From the NCBI RefSeq assembly GCF_900176505.1, contig NZ_FWYB01000018.1:61744-125743 (forward strand): 64,000 nt of DNA, read 5' to 3'. This DNA is from Pedobacter nyackensis (GTDB lineage: Bacteria; Bacteroidota; Bacteroidia; Sphingobacteriales; Sphingobacteriaceae). The position numbers and the translations under genes were made by a program. Positions within the stretch are counted from its first letter, which is position 1, and every line of letters starts with the position of its first letter. The notes beneath the pieces are model-generated. The model searched no databases. It saw only the letters and a program-made list of their open reading frames with translations, and was not told the DNA's origin. This document shows, in pieces, positions 40,694-50,495 of the stretch.

Positions 40694-43645
40694 ATGAAGA
40701 AGTTTTTATTGTTAGTGATGGTAGGGCTAATGGGAATCACAGTACCTGTTATGTCCAATTCAAGCAAACTGACTGCGTTTAGTTCTGAAATAACTTTCGG
40801 TACGAGGGCAGCCAATATTGCTAAGATAACCAACGACAGTCTGATACTGATCGGCGGAAGTACTTATCGCTTTACGGTTGATACGCCTGAAGATAAAGGG
40901 TTGGTTGCAACAAATATTACTGTCAAAGATCTTCATGCTCAAATTAGAGCAAAGGATGGCTCAAACCAAAAATACACCGTTTTAAATAGCAATGGCATTG
41001 CGAAAACTGAAGGTGAGTTGGTAAGTGGCGATCGCTTAGTGGTATTGGCTGAAGATGGGAAAACCAGCAAAACTTATCAGATCAAAGTAAAGACTATGGC
41101 ACTTAGTGGCCAGCTAGTCCTCCAAAAACAAACATTAACGGCTAATACCACAACCAATTTGACGCTTTATTTTACTGCTGGACAAAGAAGTCCTGATGCA
41201 ACAGTTAAAATTTTTATACCCAAAGGAATCGTAATTACGCCCACAAATACCACAGTGAATGTTATAGGCCGTGGAGATGTAATGCTAAAAGATCTCGCAA
41301 GCCAGTCTATAGGTCGCGTAGGTACTAAATATTCATATAGTAAAGTAGGAGAATTTAACCTGTCGAAAGTAGCTGCCGATGGCACGATTCTTTCATTGGA
41401 GCATCTGGACCTTAGACCTTCAAATGGTGCCGATCTTAAAATTGTAATTGCGGGTGTGAAGCTGCTGAATGCTGGTAGCTATCCTTTTAAAGCTATCTAT
41501 ACCACTTCAAAGCCTGAAGCGTTGACTAGTGCAGGAACAGGCAACGAAACTGCAACGCTCGTGGCAACCAGTACAGTGTCGGACTTTGAACGACTGGTAG
41601 ATAAAAGCCTTCATTACAAAGAAACTCCTGGTACCTATACTAAAGTGAACTTTAAGTTTTCACTAAGTAAAGCTCCTTTAAATATGCGTTTAATGCAATC
41701 ACTGGACAAAGGGAAAAACTGGACTGCTTCATCAGCTGCTATAGATAAAACCAATGGGACGGCGGTGGTTTCAAATTTAAAGCCCGGTCAGTTTTATACT
41801 TTTAGATTATCTGTTATGGATGGCCCTCATAAAGGGTTGTCCAATACCACAAGCTTTTATTCCGGGAAGGTGGATGTAAAAAGATTTGGTGTAATTCCCT
41901 CTGAAAATGAAGATCGCACCCTAGCCATAAATAAGGCTATTGATGAGCTGAATAAAATTGGTGGGGGAACTCTGCTGTTTACTGAAGGAACTTATAATGT
42001 GCGAACTGTTCATTTGAAAAGCAATGTTTATCTATATGTAGATAAAGGAGCAGTTATTAAAGGAATGAAAGGTGCTGATGCTCCCGAAACAACCTGGTTT
42101 AGTGATAAAAAATACCGCTCCGGACTTTCACCAACGGCGCCAGGGCCATATGCAGATCCTGAAAACTACATGACCAAACAGGATGTTGGACACCATTATT
42201 TCAGAAACACCATGTTTTTTGGTGAAAGGCTGGATAATGTTAAGATTATTGGAAGTGGATTGATAACCGGCAATGGTAACCTGGTTAATGGTGATAATGT
42301 AATGAACAACACTCCGGATAACAGAGCCGATAAAATGTTTACCCTTAAACTATGTACCAATCTGGAAATAGGTGGGATACATCGCCAGGAAGATTTATGG
42401 TATGATGCGGACAAAGATGAACCTTATTATAGCTTAAAGGATGGTACAAAATCATTTGATCATGATGGAATGTTAAAAATAGAACGTGCAGGGCATTTTG
42501 TGTTGTTGGCTACCGGAACGGACAATATCAATGTCCATGACACCTATTTTGGTAAATTTAATTCGACCAATGCCCGTGATATTTATGATTTTATGGGCTG
42601 CAATCATGTTACGGTAACTAATATCTATTCAAAAGTAAGTTCTGATGATTTGGTTAAGCCGGGCTCAGATTGCGCTTTGGGCTTTACACGACCAGCCAGA
42701 AATTACAAAGTGCGCAACATTATAGGTGATACCAATTGTAACCTCTTTCAGATCGGTTCGGAAACCGCTGATGATATAAAAGATATTTGTGTGGATAATA
42801 TTTATGTACTGGGCGCCAATAAAGCGGGATTTTCTATATCTACCAATGATGGTGCGCATATCAGCGACATCCACCTGAATTGCGGACATACTGGCAAGCT
42901 GCATTCGAGATCAAAAATGCTTAGGACCAGGACCCCTTTCTTTATTTCTATTTCTAACCGTGCACGTATTCTTGGTGCAGAAGTAGGCAGGTATGTTTTT
43001 ATGGAAAACGGAATTAAACATGATGAGTTGCTGGTTAAAAATGTTAATATCGGGAAAGTAGAGAACATCATCCTTAATGGAATTGATATCTCTGAAGTAT
43101 ATGGAGGAAGTTCACATGGAGGGAAAAATGGTCGCTGGAACCCATATGATGGGAAACAAACTAAAGCTACACCGATAGTTGCGGGCTATAAACTTCCCGA
43201 TACGGAAGTTGTTCAAGGTGGACTCGATTTTAAATTGCCTAATGGTCAGCATACCGGGTATATTAAGAATATTGTCTTTAATGACGTCCATGTATTGGTT
43301 AAAGGTGGAAATCCTTTGGCCGATAAGGAAAGCACCCCGCCTGAGCTTGGTGTAGGGCAGTATAACGTTGCCAATCTAAATATTCAACCTTCTTATGGTT
43401 TATGGGCCCGACATGTAAAAGAACTAACCGTTAAAAACAGCTCTTTCAATTACGAAAAAAAGGATAGCAGGTATGCGATTTTTCTAGATGACGTGTTGGG
43501 TGCGAAAATAACGGATGTAAAAATGGTGCTGGCGAAGGAAAATAATACTTTGTTGGGCTTAAAAAATGCAACTGATGTGGAGACTAAAAATATAGTGTAC
43601 TATCAGGACGAATGGGGCAATGCGGCTACTGAATTCTCAAAATAA
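40694..43645 (+). CDS. GH28-like (polygalacturonase-type) parallel beta-helix protein with N-terminal Ig/FN3-like domains
   Basis: Start at 40694 (MKKFLLLV...) since it begins the signal peptide; 983 aa. Residues ~40-390 hold beta-rich domains, including an FN3-like unit ending LKPGQFYTFRLSVMDGPHKG. From ~393 (VKRFGVIPSENEDRTLAINKAIDELNKIGGGTLLF) a pectate-lyase/GH28 helix begins. The catalytic-type DD is present (SSDDLVKPGSD, ~649), but the GHG motif reads CNLFQIGSE and NTD is replaced, so activity may differ from classic pectin hydrolases. No SusCD partner is adjacent. Confidence 0.8.
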   Translation: MKKFLLLVMVGLMGITVPVMSNSSKLTAFSSEITFGTRAANIAKITNDSLILIGGSTYRFTVDTPEDKGLVATNITVKDLHAQIRAKDGSNQKYTVLNSNGIAKTEGELVSGDRLVVLAEDGKTSKTYQIKVKTMALSGQLVLQKQTLTANTTTNLTLYFTAGQRSPDATVKIFIPKGIVITPTNTTVNVIGRGDVMLKDLASQSIGRVGTKYSYSKVGEFNLSKVAADGTILSLEHLDLRPSNGADLKIVIAGVKLLNAGSYPFKAIYTTSKPEALTSAGTGNETATLVATSTVSDFERLVDKSLHYKETPGTYTKVNFKFSLSKAPLNMRLMQSLDKGKNWTASSAAIDKTNGTAVVSNLKPGQFYTFRLSVMDGPHKGLSNTTSFYSGKVDVKRFGVIPSENEDRTLAINKAIDELNKIGGGTLLFTEGTYNVRTVHLKSNVYLYVDKGAVIKGMKGADAPETTWFSDKKYRSGLSPTAPGPYADPENYMTKQDVGHHYFRNTMFFGERLDNVKIIGSGLITGNGNLVNGDNVMNNTPDNRADKMFTLKLCTNLEIGGIHRQEDLWYDADKDEPYYSLKDGTKSFDHDGMLKIERAGHFVLLATGTDNINVHDTYFGKFNSTNARDIYDFMGCNHVTVTNIYSKVSSDDLVKPGSDCALGFTRPARNYKVRNIIGDTNCNLFQIGSETADDIKDICVDNIYVLGANKAGFSISTNDGAHISDIHLNCGHTGKLHSRSKMLRTRTPFFISISNRARILGAEVGRYVFMENGIKHDELLVKNVNIGKVENIILNGIDISEVYGGSSHGGKNGRWNPYDGKQTKATPIVAGYKLPDTEVVQGGLDFKLPNGQHTGYIKNIVFNDVHVLVKGGNPLADKESTPPELGVGQYNVANLNIQPSYGLWARHVKELTVKNSSFNYEKKDSRYAIFLDDVLGAKITDVKMVLAKENNTLLGLKNATDVETKNIVYYQDEWGNAATEFSK

Positions 43646-43664
43646 AAGCGGTTGGAGCAAAATT

Positions 43665-43698
43665 CTGTAAACTAATCTCTGAATCCTGTAAAACAATC
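43665..43698. promoter_or_regulatory. Direct repeat upstream of the copA promoter
   Basis: CTGTAAACTAATC (43665-43677) and CTGTAAAACAATC (43686-43698) match at 11 of 13 positions with a 21-bp period, two helical turns. They lie just upstream of the -7 box at 43714 and cover the -33 position, as expected for an activator or repressor of copper resistance genes. Confidence 0.5.
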
Positions 43699-43713
43699 GG
43701 GTTGTTCTCAACT

Positions 43714-43721
43714 TACCTTTG
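43714..43721 (+). promoter_or_regulatory. -7 promoter box of copA
   Basis: TACCTTTG matches TAnnTTTG, 25 nt before the start codon. There is no clear -33 TTG at the right distance, consistent with activator dependence. Confidence 0.5.
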
Positions 43722-43746
43722 TATAGTCAAATAAACAAAGCGCGTT

Positions 43747-45975
43747 ATGAACAACAATATAGAAAGGATTTCGATGCCGGTACTGGGGATGACTTGTGCC
43801 TCGTGTGCCGTGAGCGTTGAATCTATACTAGGTGCTCAGGAGGGGGTTGATAAGGCAGAGGTAAACTATGCAACTCAATCGGTAAAAGTGAGCTACCATC
43901 CTGATGCAATACAGCCGGAAGCTTTACAAAAAGCCGTTCAGTCTATAGGATATGATCTGATCCTTGAACAGGACGGAGCAAAAGAACTTCAGGAAGAAGC
44001 ACAGAAAAATAACTACGAGGATTTAAAAAAGCGGATGATCTATTCATCCGTATTAGCTATCCCGGTAGTGATCATTGGAATGTTCTTTATGGATATGCCT
44101 AATGGGAACTACTACATGATGGCCTTAACAGCGCCAATACTATTCTTTTTTGGTAAAAGCTTTTTCATCAATGCATGGAAGCAAGCTAAAAATGGAACAG
44201 CCAATATGGATACCCTTGTTGCGCTAAGTACTGGTATTGCCTATGTGTTTAGTGCTTTTAATACCTTCAATCCTGAGTTTTGGCACAATAGAGGGCTACA
44301 TCCTCATGTCTATTTCGAAGCAGCTGCAGTAGTGATTGTTTTCATTATGCTGGGTAAATTGCTTGAAGAGAAGGCCAAATCAAACACTTCTTCGGCCATC
44401 AAAAAACTGATGGGCTTACAGCCAAAAACAGTAATGTTGATTACGGAGCATGGCGAAAAAGAGATTCCTGTTGCCGATGTACATATCAATGATCAGTTGC
44501 TGGTACGTTCGGGTGAAAAGATCCCGGTCGACGGCGAGGTGTATGATGGTAGTTCTTATGTAGATGAGAGTATGATTACCGGGGAGCCCATTGCGGTTTC
44601 TAAAACCGCTGGCGATAAGGTTTTTGCCGGAACCATTAACCAAAAAGGCAGTTTTAAATTTAGAGCCGAAAAGGTTGGTGGCGAAACTATGCTTGCCCAG
44701 ATCATTAAACTGGTACAGGATGCACAGGGTTCTAAAGCGCCCGTTCAGAAATTGGTAGATAAGATTGCAGGTATATTTGTACCTATAGTTATTTTAATAG
44801 CCATCATCAGTTTGGGTGCATGGTTGGTATTTGGCGGAGAACATGCTTTTACGCAGGGATTGCTGGCCATGGTTACCGTTTTGGTGATTGCCTGCCCTTG
44901 TGCGTTGGGTTTGGCAACACCAACGGCAATTATGGTGGGAATTGGTAAAGGCGCCGAAAATGGTATTTTAATTAAAGATGCAGAGGCCCTGGAATCCGGA
45001 TATAAAGTAAATGCCGTTATTTTGGATAAAACGGGAACCATCACTGAGGGTAAACCGGAAGTAACCCATGTAGAATGGGCTAATGAATTACCAAAAGACA
45101 AAAAGGTATTACAGGAAGTATTGATTGCATTGGAGCAAACTTCAGAACACCCGCTCGCAGAAGCGATTGTGCGTAACCTTAAAAACGATGGTATAAAAGG
45201 AGCTGCGGTAACCGACTTCGAAAGTTTAACCGGTAAAGGCGTGATGGCAGTATTTGAAGGTGAAAAGTATTGGGCAGGTAGCCATAAGATGCTTACTGAT
45301 CAAAATGTACAGGTTGCTGCTGCATTGCAGGAGCGGGTTGCAGAACTTCAGCAACTGGCCCAAACGGTAATTTACTTTACCAATGCAACGCAGGTGTTGG
45401 CCATTGTATCCATAGCAGATCAGATTAAGGCCGGTTCGGCCAAAGCTGTTGCAGCTTTAAAACATGCCGGTATTGAGGTGTATATGCTTACAGGCGATAA
45501 TCAGCAAACTGCTGCATCTGTATCCGGACAAGTTGGAATTGATCATTTCCAGGCCGAAGTATTGCCTTCTGATAAGTCTGATTTTGTTAAAAAACTGCAG
45601 GCCCAAGGTAAAGTAGTAGCGATGATTGGCGATGGAATAAATGATAGCCAGGCTTTGGCTCAGGCGGATGTTTCAATTGCAATGGGTAAAGGATCAGATA
45701 TTGCCATTGATGTGGCAAAGATCACACTGGTATCATCCGATTTGCAGCAAGTGCCTAAAGCACTACGCTTATCCAAGCTTACAGTGAGAACCATTCGTCA
45801 GAATCTGTTCTGGGCCTTTATTTATAACCTGATCGGAATTCCTATTGCTGCGGGCTTATTGTATCCGTTCAACGGCTTCTTGCTGAACCCGATGATTGCA
45901 GGAGCGGCCATGGCCTTAAGTTCAGTATCGGTAGTGAGTAACAGTTTACGCTTGAAATTCGCAAAACTAATATAA
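43747..45975 (+). CDS. copA: Copper-exporting P1B-type ATPase
   Basis: 742 aa. One N-terminal HMA domain with GMTCASC (Cys17, Cys20); eight membrane helices; translocation motif VIACPCALGLATPTA; phosphorylation site DKTGTITEGK; phosphatase motif TGEP; nucleotide-site SEHPLAEAI; hinge MIGDGINDSQALAQAD. CPC together with the HMA domain identifies Cu(I) export from the cytoplasm. It opens a copper resistance block that continues to 54764. Confidence 0.96.
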   Translation: MNNNIERISMPVLGMTCASCAVSVESILGAQEGVDKAEVNYATQSVKVSYHPDAIQPEALQKAVQSIGYDLILEQDGAKELQEEAQKNNYEDLKKRMIYSSVLAIPVVIIGMFFMDMPNGNYYMMALTAPILFFFGKSFFINAWKQAKNGTANMDTLVALSTGIAYVFSAFNTFNPEFWHNRGLHPHVYFEAAAVVIVFIMLGKLLEEKAKSNTSSAIKKLMGLQPKTVMLITEHGEKEIPVADVHINDQLLVRSGEKIPVDGEVYDGSSYVDESMITGEPIAVSKTAGDKVFAGTINQKGSFKFRAEKVGGETMLAQIIKLVQDAQGSKAPVQKLVDKIAGIFVPIVILIAIISLGAWLVFGGEHAFTQGLLAMVTVLVIACPCALGLATPTAIMVGIGKGAENGILIKDAEALESGYKVNAVILDKTGTITEGKPEVTHVEWANELPKDKKVLQEVLIALEQTSEHPLAEAIVRNLKNDGIKGAAVTDFESLTGKGVMAVFEGEKYWAGSHKMLTDQNVQVAAALQERVAELQQLAQTVIYFTNATQVLAIVSIADQIKAGSAKAVAALKHAGIEVYMLTGDNQQTAASVSGQVGIDHFQAEVLPSDKSDFVKKLQAQGKVVAMIGDGINDSQALAQADVSIAMGKGSDIAIDVAKITLVSSDLQQVPKALRLSKLTVRTIRQNLFWAFIYNLIGIPIAAGLLYPFNGFLLNPMIAGAAMALSSVSVVSNSLRLKFAKLI

Positions 45976-46033
45976 GTGCAGTATGCATGACTTAATCAAT
46001 TATTTTATAAAAACTCTTAACAATAATCATATC

Positions 46034-46246
46034 ATGGAAACTTTAAAATTCAAAACAAATATCAAATGCGGTGGATGTGTTGCCAATGTAACACCATTCC
46101 TGAACGAAATGCCTGAAATCGCAAAATGGTCAGTAGATACTGATAATCCTGAAAAAATTCTCACGATTGAAGTAGCAGGTCAGCTTGACGCTGAAAAGGT
46201 TGTTAATACGCTTGAAAAGGCAGGGTATGTAGCTACATCCTTATAA
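46034..46246 (+). CDS. Cytosolic heavy-metal-associated (HMA) copper chaperone
   Basis: 70 aa from the ATG at 46034; the earlier in-frame ATG at 45983 would add a non-conserved leader. Ferredoxin-like HMA fold with the metal site NIKCGGCVANV (CGGC instead of CxSC). Probably delivers Cu(I) to CopA, whose gene ends 58 nt upstream. Confidence 0.88.
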   Translation: METLKFKTNIKCGGCVANVTPFLNEMPEIAKWSVDTDNPEKILTIEVAGQLDAEKVVNTLEKAGYVATSL

Positions 46247-46297
46247 TTCAAGGGGATAGTTTATATCGTTAAAATCGCGAACACATTAATCTTGTAA

Positions 46298-46337
46298 AAA
46301 AAGAACGGAATTTTATAAAAACATCTCCGTTCTTTTT
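46298..46337 (+). terminator. Intrinsic terminator after the HMA chaperone gene
   Basis: 12-bp perfect stem AAAAAGAACGGA / TCCGTTCTTTTT with a 16-nt loop; the T-tract is part of the stem. It separates copA-HMA from the downstream periplasmic copper genes. Confidence 0.7.
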
Positions 46338-46352
46338 GCAATCTTTGTTATA

Positions 46353-46751
46353 ATGAAAAGGACACTACTTACCATTCTTGCCGTATTTTACCTGGGAATT
46401 TCCAGTGGGGCAACTATGCATTTTCATTATTGCATGGGCGAATTGGTGAGCTGGGGTCTGGTTAAGCAGTCTGATAAAGTATGTGAATTCTGTGGGATGC
46501 CTATGGCAGAAACAAAAAAGAACTCATGCTGTAAAGATGTAAAACAGGAAGTTAAAGTTGATAACTCTCAAAAGGTAAATCAGACTGTTTACAAATTTGC
46601 ATCTTTATCCACTGCGATCATTCAGCCTGAATTGTACGTCAACTATCAGGTTCAGATACCTGTAAAAATCACAAGAGAAGCATTAAGCAATGCACCTCCT
46701 AATGGACAGAAAACGCCTGTCTTCATAAAAAACTGTACCTACAGAATATAA
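46353..46751 (+). CDS. HYC_CC_PP-family periplasmic/secreted protein
   Basis: 132 aa, signal peptide to about residue 20. The three landmark motifs that name the family are present: HYC (MHFHYCMGE), CC (NSCCKDV), and PP (SNAPPNGQ). Further Cys (VCEFCGM) and Met/His residues make metal binding likely. Repeatedly found next to copper export genes in Bacteroidota; the exact role is unknown. Confidence 0.8.
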   Translation: MKRTLLTILAVFYLGISSGATMHFHYCMGELVSWGLVKQSDKVCEFCGMPMAETKKNSCCKDVKQEVKVDNSQKVNQTVYKFASLSTAIIQPELYVNYQVQIPVKITREALSNAPPNGQKTPVFIKNCTYRI

Positions 46752-46879
46752 TACCCTCTTTCTTTTAATTATTGTACGTCTGTGCAATACGAAGCTGCTA
46801 TTGCCGATAATTTTCAGCGCCTTATAGCATCATTGCTTCAAACCCAATTTTATTTACATTTCTTTAAAATCTCATTAAG

Positions 46880-47230
46880 ATGAAATCATTCAGATTCCTT
46901 TCGGTAGTCGCGTTGACTTTCCTTGGTAGTGCTGTATTCGCACAATCTAAAACAGAAAAAATCAAAGTATCAGGTAACTGTGGCATGTGCAAGAAAAAGA
47001 TAGAAACTGCCCTTAAAGTTCCGGGAGTATCTTCTGCAGACTGGGATAAGGTTACAAAAATACTGACAGTAAGTTACGATTCTACTAAAATTACCAATGA
47101 TCAGGTGCAGCAAAAAGTTGCTGATACAGGCTATGATACTGAAAAGTTCAAAGCTACTGAGGAGGCTTATGGTAAACTACATAGTTGTTGCAAGTACGAC
47201 CGTACAGATAAAACCACTAAAGCACATTAA
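46880..47230 (+). CDS. Periplasmic HMA-domain copper-binding protein
   Basis: 116 aa, signal peptide to residue ~21 (AVFAQ). HMA domain with VSGNCGMCKKKIETAL (CxxC variant CGMC) and the standard beta-alpha-beta pattern to DTGYDTEKF. A C-terminal LHSCCKYD adds two Cys. Likely passes copper to the RND pump encoded 32 nt downstream. Confidence 0.88.
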   Translation: MKSFRFLSVVALTFLGSAVFAQSKTEKIKVSGNCGMCKKKIETALKVPGVSSADWDKVTKILTVSYDSTKITNDQVQQKVADTGYDTEKFKATEEAYGKLHSCCKYDRTDKTTKAH

Positions 47231-47262
47231 TAAAACCAATAAAAGAAAGAGGGTTATTATAA

Positions 47263-48561
47263 ATGGTACATAAAATTATAGAATGGTCGATGCGCAATAG
47301 GTTTATTGTGCTGATACTTTCTGCAGGGTTATTTGTATGGGGAGTATTCTCTGTGCAAAAGAATCCGATAGATGCAATTCCTGATCTTTCCGAAAACCAG
47401 GTGATTGTATTTACAGAATGGATGGGTAGATCACCACAATTAATAGAGGATCAGGTAACTTATCCGCTGGTAACCAACTTACAGGGGATTCCGAAGATTA
47501 AATATGTGAGAGGTTCTTCCATGTTTGGTATGAGTTTCATTTACGTGATCTTTGAAGATGATGTTGATGTGTACTGGGCAAGAGAGCGGGTGACGGAACG
47601 GATCAGTACCATATCCAGCACCTTACCCGAAGGGGTTACTCCGCAATTAGGGCCCGACGGAACGGGAGTAGGACATGTGCTCTGGTATACTCTCGATGCG
47701 CCGGATATGGATCTTGGCGAACAACGGGCCATTCAGGATTGGTATGTGAAGTTCGCTTTGCAAACTGTTCCGGGAGTGAGTGAGATTGCCTCATTTGGGG
47801 GCTTCCAAAAGCAATATCAAATCACTATTGACCCTAATAAATTATTGTATTACAAGCTCAGTGTGCCACAGGTTATTGCAGCAGTAAGAAGCAATAACAA
47901 TGAATCCGGGGGGCGGAAGTTTGAGATGAGTGATATGGGGTATATCATTAAAACTTCCGGTTATCTTAAATCTCTGGATGAAATTTCTAATATTCCTATC
48001 AAAAACCAGAATGGTACGCCAATAAAAGTTTCAGATCTGGCTACGGTACAGATGACCGGCGAAACGCGGCTCGGGATATTTGATCAGGATGGCAAAGGAG
48101 AACGTGCGGGTGGTATCGTGGTGATGCGGTACGGAGAAAATGCAGCCGAAGTAATCGACAAGGTGAAGGCCAAGATGGAAGAGGTGTCAAAGGGATTGCC
48201 TAAAGGTGTAAAGTTTGATATCGTATACGATAGAGGCGAATTGATCAAAGAGTCAGTAGACTCTATAAAAAACACGCTGATTGAAGAGATGATTGTCGTG
48301 TCGATCATCGTATTCGTGTTCCTGTTCCATTGGCGTAGTGCATTAAGTATCATCATACAGATTCCGATTACCATTGCTGCCAGTTTTATTTTGCTCAACG
48401 CATTTGATATCTCATCCAACATCATGTCGCTAACCGGTATTGCACTGGCCATCGGGGTAATTGTTGACAATGGTATCATCATGAGTGAAAATGCTTATAA
48501 GCATCTGGCAGAACGATACGAATTGTGGGAGAAGGATCAAAATAAAACAACAGCATCATGA
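47263..48561 (+). CDS. cusA: CusA/CzcA-type heavy-metal RND pump, N-terminal half (split gene)
   Basis: 432 aa. Starts MVHKIIEWSMRNRFIVLILS with TM1, then the porter-domain first half (NPIDAIPDLSENQVIVFTEW, GMSFIYVIFEDDVDVYWARERV) and TM2-TM4 ending at GVIVDNGIIMSENAYKHLAERYELW. Intact CusA homologues continue for ~600 more residues; here the frame stops in the cytoplasmic loop after TM4. The remainder is encoded by the next gene in another frame with a 4-nt ATGA overlap. Confidence 0.9.
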   Translation: MVHKIIEWSMRNRFIVLILSAGLFVWGVFSVQKNPIDAIPDLSENQVIVFTEWMGRSPQLIEDQVTYPLVTNLQGIPKIKYVRGSSMFGMSFIYVIFEDDVDVYWARERVTERISTISSTLPEGVTPQLGPDGTGVGHVLWYTLDAPDMDLGEQRAIQDWYVKFALQTVPGVSEIASFGGFQKQYQITIDPNKLLYYKLSVPQVIAAVRSNNNESGGRKFEMSDMGYIIKTSGYLKSLDEISNIPIKNQNGTPIKVSDLATVQMTGETRLGIFDQDGKGERAGGIVVMRYGENAAEVIDKVKAKMEEVSKGLPKGVKFDIVYDRGELIKESVDSIKNTLIEEMIVVSIIVFVFLFHWRSALSIIIQIPITIAASFILLNAFDISSNIMSLTGIALAIGVIVDNGIIMSENAYKHLAERYELWEKDQNKTTAS

Positions 48562-50495
48562 TAACGTGGTTTAAAAATATATTTAAAAAATCTCCGGACT
48601 GGATTAGTGAGGAAGATCGCCTTGCGGTGATTACTAAGTCCAGCAAGCAGGTTTCAAGAGGAGTGTTCTTTGCAACAGTCATTATCATTACCTCGTTTTT
48701 ACCGGTATTTATGTTAACCGGACAAGAGGGTAAATTATTTCACCCCTTAGCCTTTACCAAAACATTTATCATGATTGTAGATGCTTTGCTGGTGATTACG
48801 CTGGCTCCGGTGCTGATTTCCTTTTTTATGAAGGGAAAGTTTAAGCCCGATAATGTCAATCCGGTAAACAGGGTGTTGGAAAGGGTTTATGAGCCGGTTA
48901 TCAGAGCGGTATTGAAATGGAGAAAAACAACCATTGCTATCAATATCATCGCCTTATTAATCACTATTCCTTTGCTTAAAAATCTGGGTACAGAGTTTAT
49001 CCCACCGCTGGACGAGCAAAGTATTCTGTTTATGCCGGTGACTTTACCGGATGTATCCAATGCAGAAGCAAAACGGATATTACAGGTACAGGATAAGATT
49101 ATTAAATCGGTGCCGGAAGTTGATAAGGTTTTAGGAAAAGCGGGCAGGGCCAATACGGCAACGGATAACTCACCCATCAGTATGATCGAAACCATCATTA
49201 CGCTGAAGCCGAAAAGTGAATGGCGGGAAGGTATTACCAAGAAAGATATTGTGACCGAATTGGATGCGAAACTGCAGATTCCAGGTGTGGTAAACGGCTG
49301 GACCCAGCCAATTATCAACAGAATCAATATGTTGGCTACAGGTATCCGTACCGATGTAGGAATCAAAGTGTTTGGTCAGAATTTAGATACCATTGCTTCA
49401 GTATCAGAAAAAGTTAAAGCAGCATTGGAAGGCACACCAGGGGTAAGCGATTTATTTGTTGAGCCCATTACAGGTGGAAAATACCTTTCTATTGATATAA
49501 AGAGAGACGAACTGGCCCGTTATGGCCTAAATGTAGATGATGTAAATCAGATTGTTGAAAGTGCCTTGGGGGGTGCAACCATTGGCAATACCATTGAAGG
49601 GAGACAACGTTTTTCTATCAGTGTACGTTTGGCACAGGAATATCGCAATAGCGTAGAACAGATTAAGCGTATTCCGGTTCAATCACCTGCTTTTGGTGAG
49701 GTTCCTTTGTCGGCAGTAGCGGATATTAAATACGAAGACGGCCCGCCAATGATCAGTTCCGACAATGCTATTTTGCGTGGTGCAGTGATGTTTAATGTGC
49801 GCGATAGAGATTTAGGAAGTACCGTTAAAGACGCGATGGAGAAGTTGAACAAGGAAAAAGGGGTGCTTCCTGAAGGTTATTTCCTGGAGTGGAGCGGTCA
49901 ATATGAAAACTTAATTCGTGGTAAACAAACCCTGATGTGGATCGCTCCGGTAGTTTTAGTTATCATTTTCTTCTCGCTGTATTTTGCTTTTCACTCTATC
50001 AGAGAGGCATTTTTAAGTCTGATTACGGTTCCTTTTGCCTTGATTGGCGGGGCCTATATGATTTATTTCTGGGGCGTGAATTTGTCGGTCGGTGTAGCTG
50101 TAGGTTTTATTGCCCTGTTTGGGATTGCCGTCGAGACGGGGATTGTGATGGTTATTTACCTGAATGATGCCATGGCTCAGTTGATTAAACTGAAAGGCAA
50201 TTCAAGCGAAACCATAACCAGAGAAGACTTAAGAGAACACGTGATTTATGGTGCAGCGAAAAGGTTAAGACCAAAGCTGATGACTGTTTGCGTGTCGCTG
50301 TTCGGACTCGTACCTGTATTGTGGGCAACCGGAGTAGGGGTGGATGTAATGCAACCGATCGTGTTGCCAATGATAGGTGGGGTACTAACCTCTTCTACAC
50401 ATATTTTACTGGTTACACCACTGATCTTTTTAATGTCCAAGGAATATGAATTGAGGAAATATGGAAAATTGGAGGTTCATGATGTACATCATTAA
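48558..50495 (+). CDS. cusA: CusA/CzcA-type heavy-metal RND pump, C-terminal half (split gene)
   Basis: 645 aa. Starts in the cytoplasmic loop (MITWFKNIFKKSPDW) and enters TM5 with ATVIIITSFLPVFMLTGQEGKLFHPLAFTKTF, a block that in intact CusA follows the N-terminal half directly. It carries the second porter repeat (LGTEFIPPLDEQSILFMPV, GTPGVSDLFVEPITGGKYL) and TM7-TM12. Both halves lack internal damage, so the two polypeptides may assemble into a working pump; translation is probably coupled through the ATGA overlap. Confidence 0.9.
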   Translation: MITWFKNIFKKSPDWISEEDRLAVITKSSKQVSRGVFFATVIIITSFLPVFMLTGQEGKLFHPLAFTKTFIMIVDALLVITLAPVLISFFMKGKFKPDNVNPVNRVLERVYEPVIRAVLKWRKTTIAINIIALLITIPLLKNLGTEFIPPLDEQSILFMPVTLPDVSNAEAKRILQVQDKIIKSVPEVDKVLGKAGRANTATDNSPISMIETIITLKPKSEWREGITKKDIVTELDAKLQIPGVVNGWTQPIINRINMLATGIRTDVGIKVFGQNLDTIASVSEKVKAALEGTPGVSDLFVEPITGGKYLSIDIKRDELARYGLNVDDVNQIVESALGGATIGNTIEGRQRFSISVRLAQEYRNSVEQIKRIPVQSPAFGEVPLSAVADIKYEDGPPMISSDNAILRGAVMFNVRDRDLGSTVKDAMEKLNKEKGVLPEGYFLEWSGQYENLIRGKQTLMWIAPVVLVIIFFSLYFAFHSIREAFLSLITVPFALIGGAYMIYFWGVNLSVGVAVGFIALFGIAVETGIVMVIYLNDAMAQLIKLKGNSSETITREDLREHVIYGAAKRLRPKLMTVCVSLFGLVPVLWATGVGVDVMQPIVLPMIGGVLTSSTHILLVTPLIFLMSKEYELRKYGKLEVHDVHH

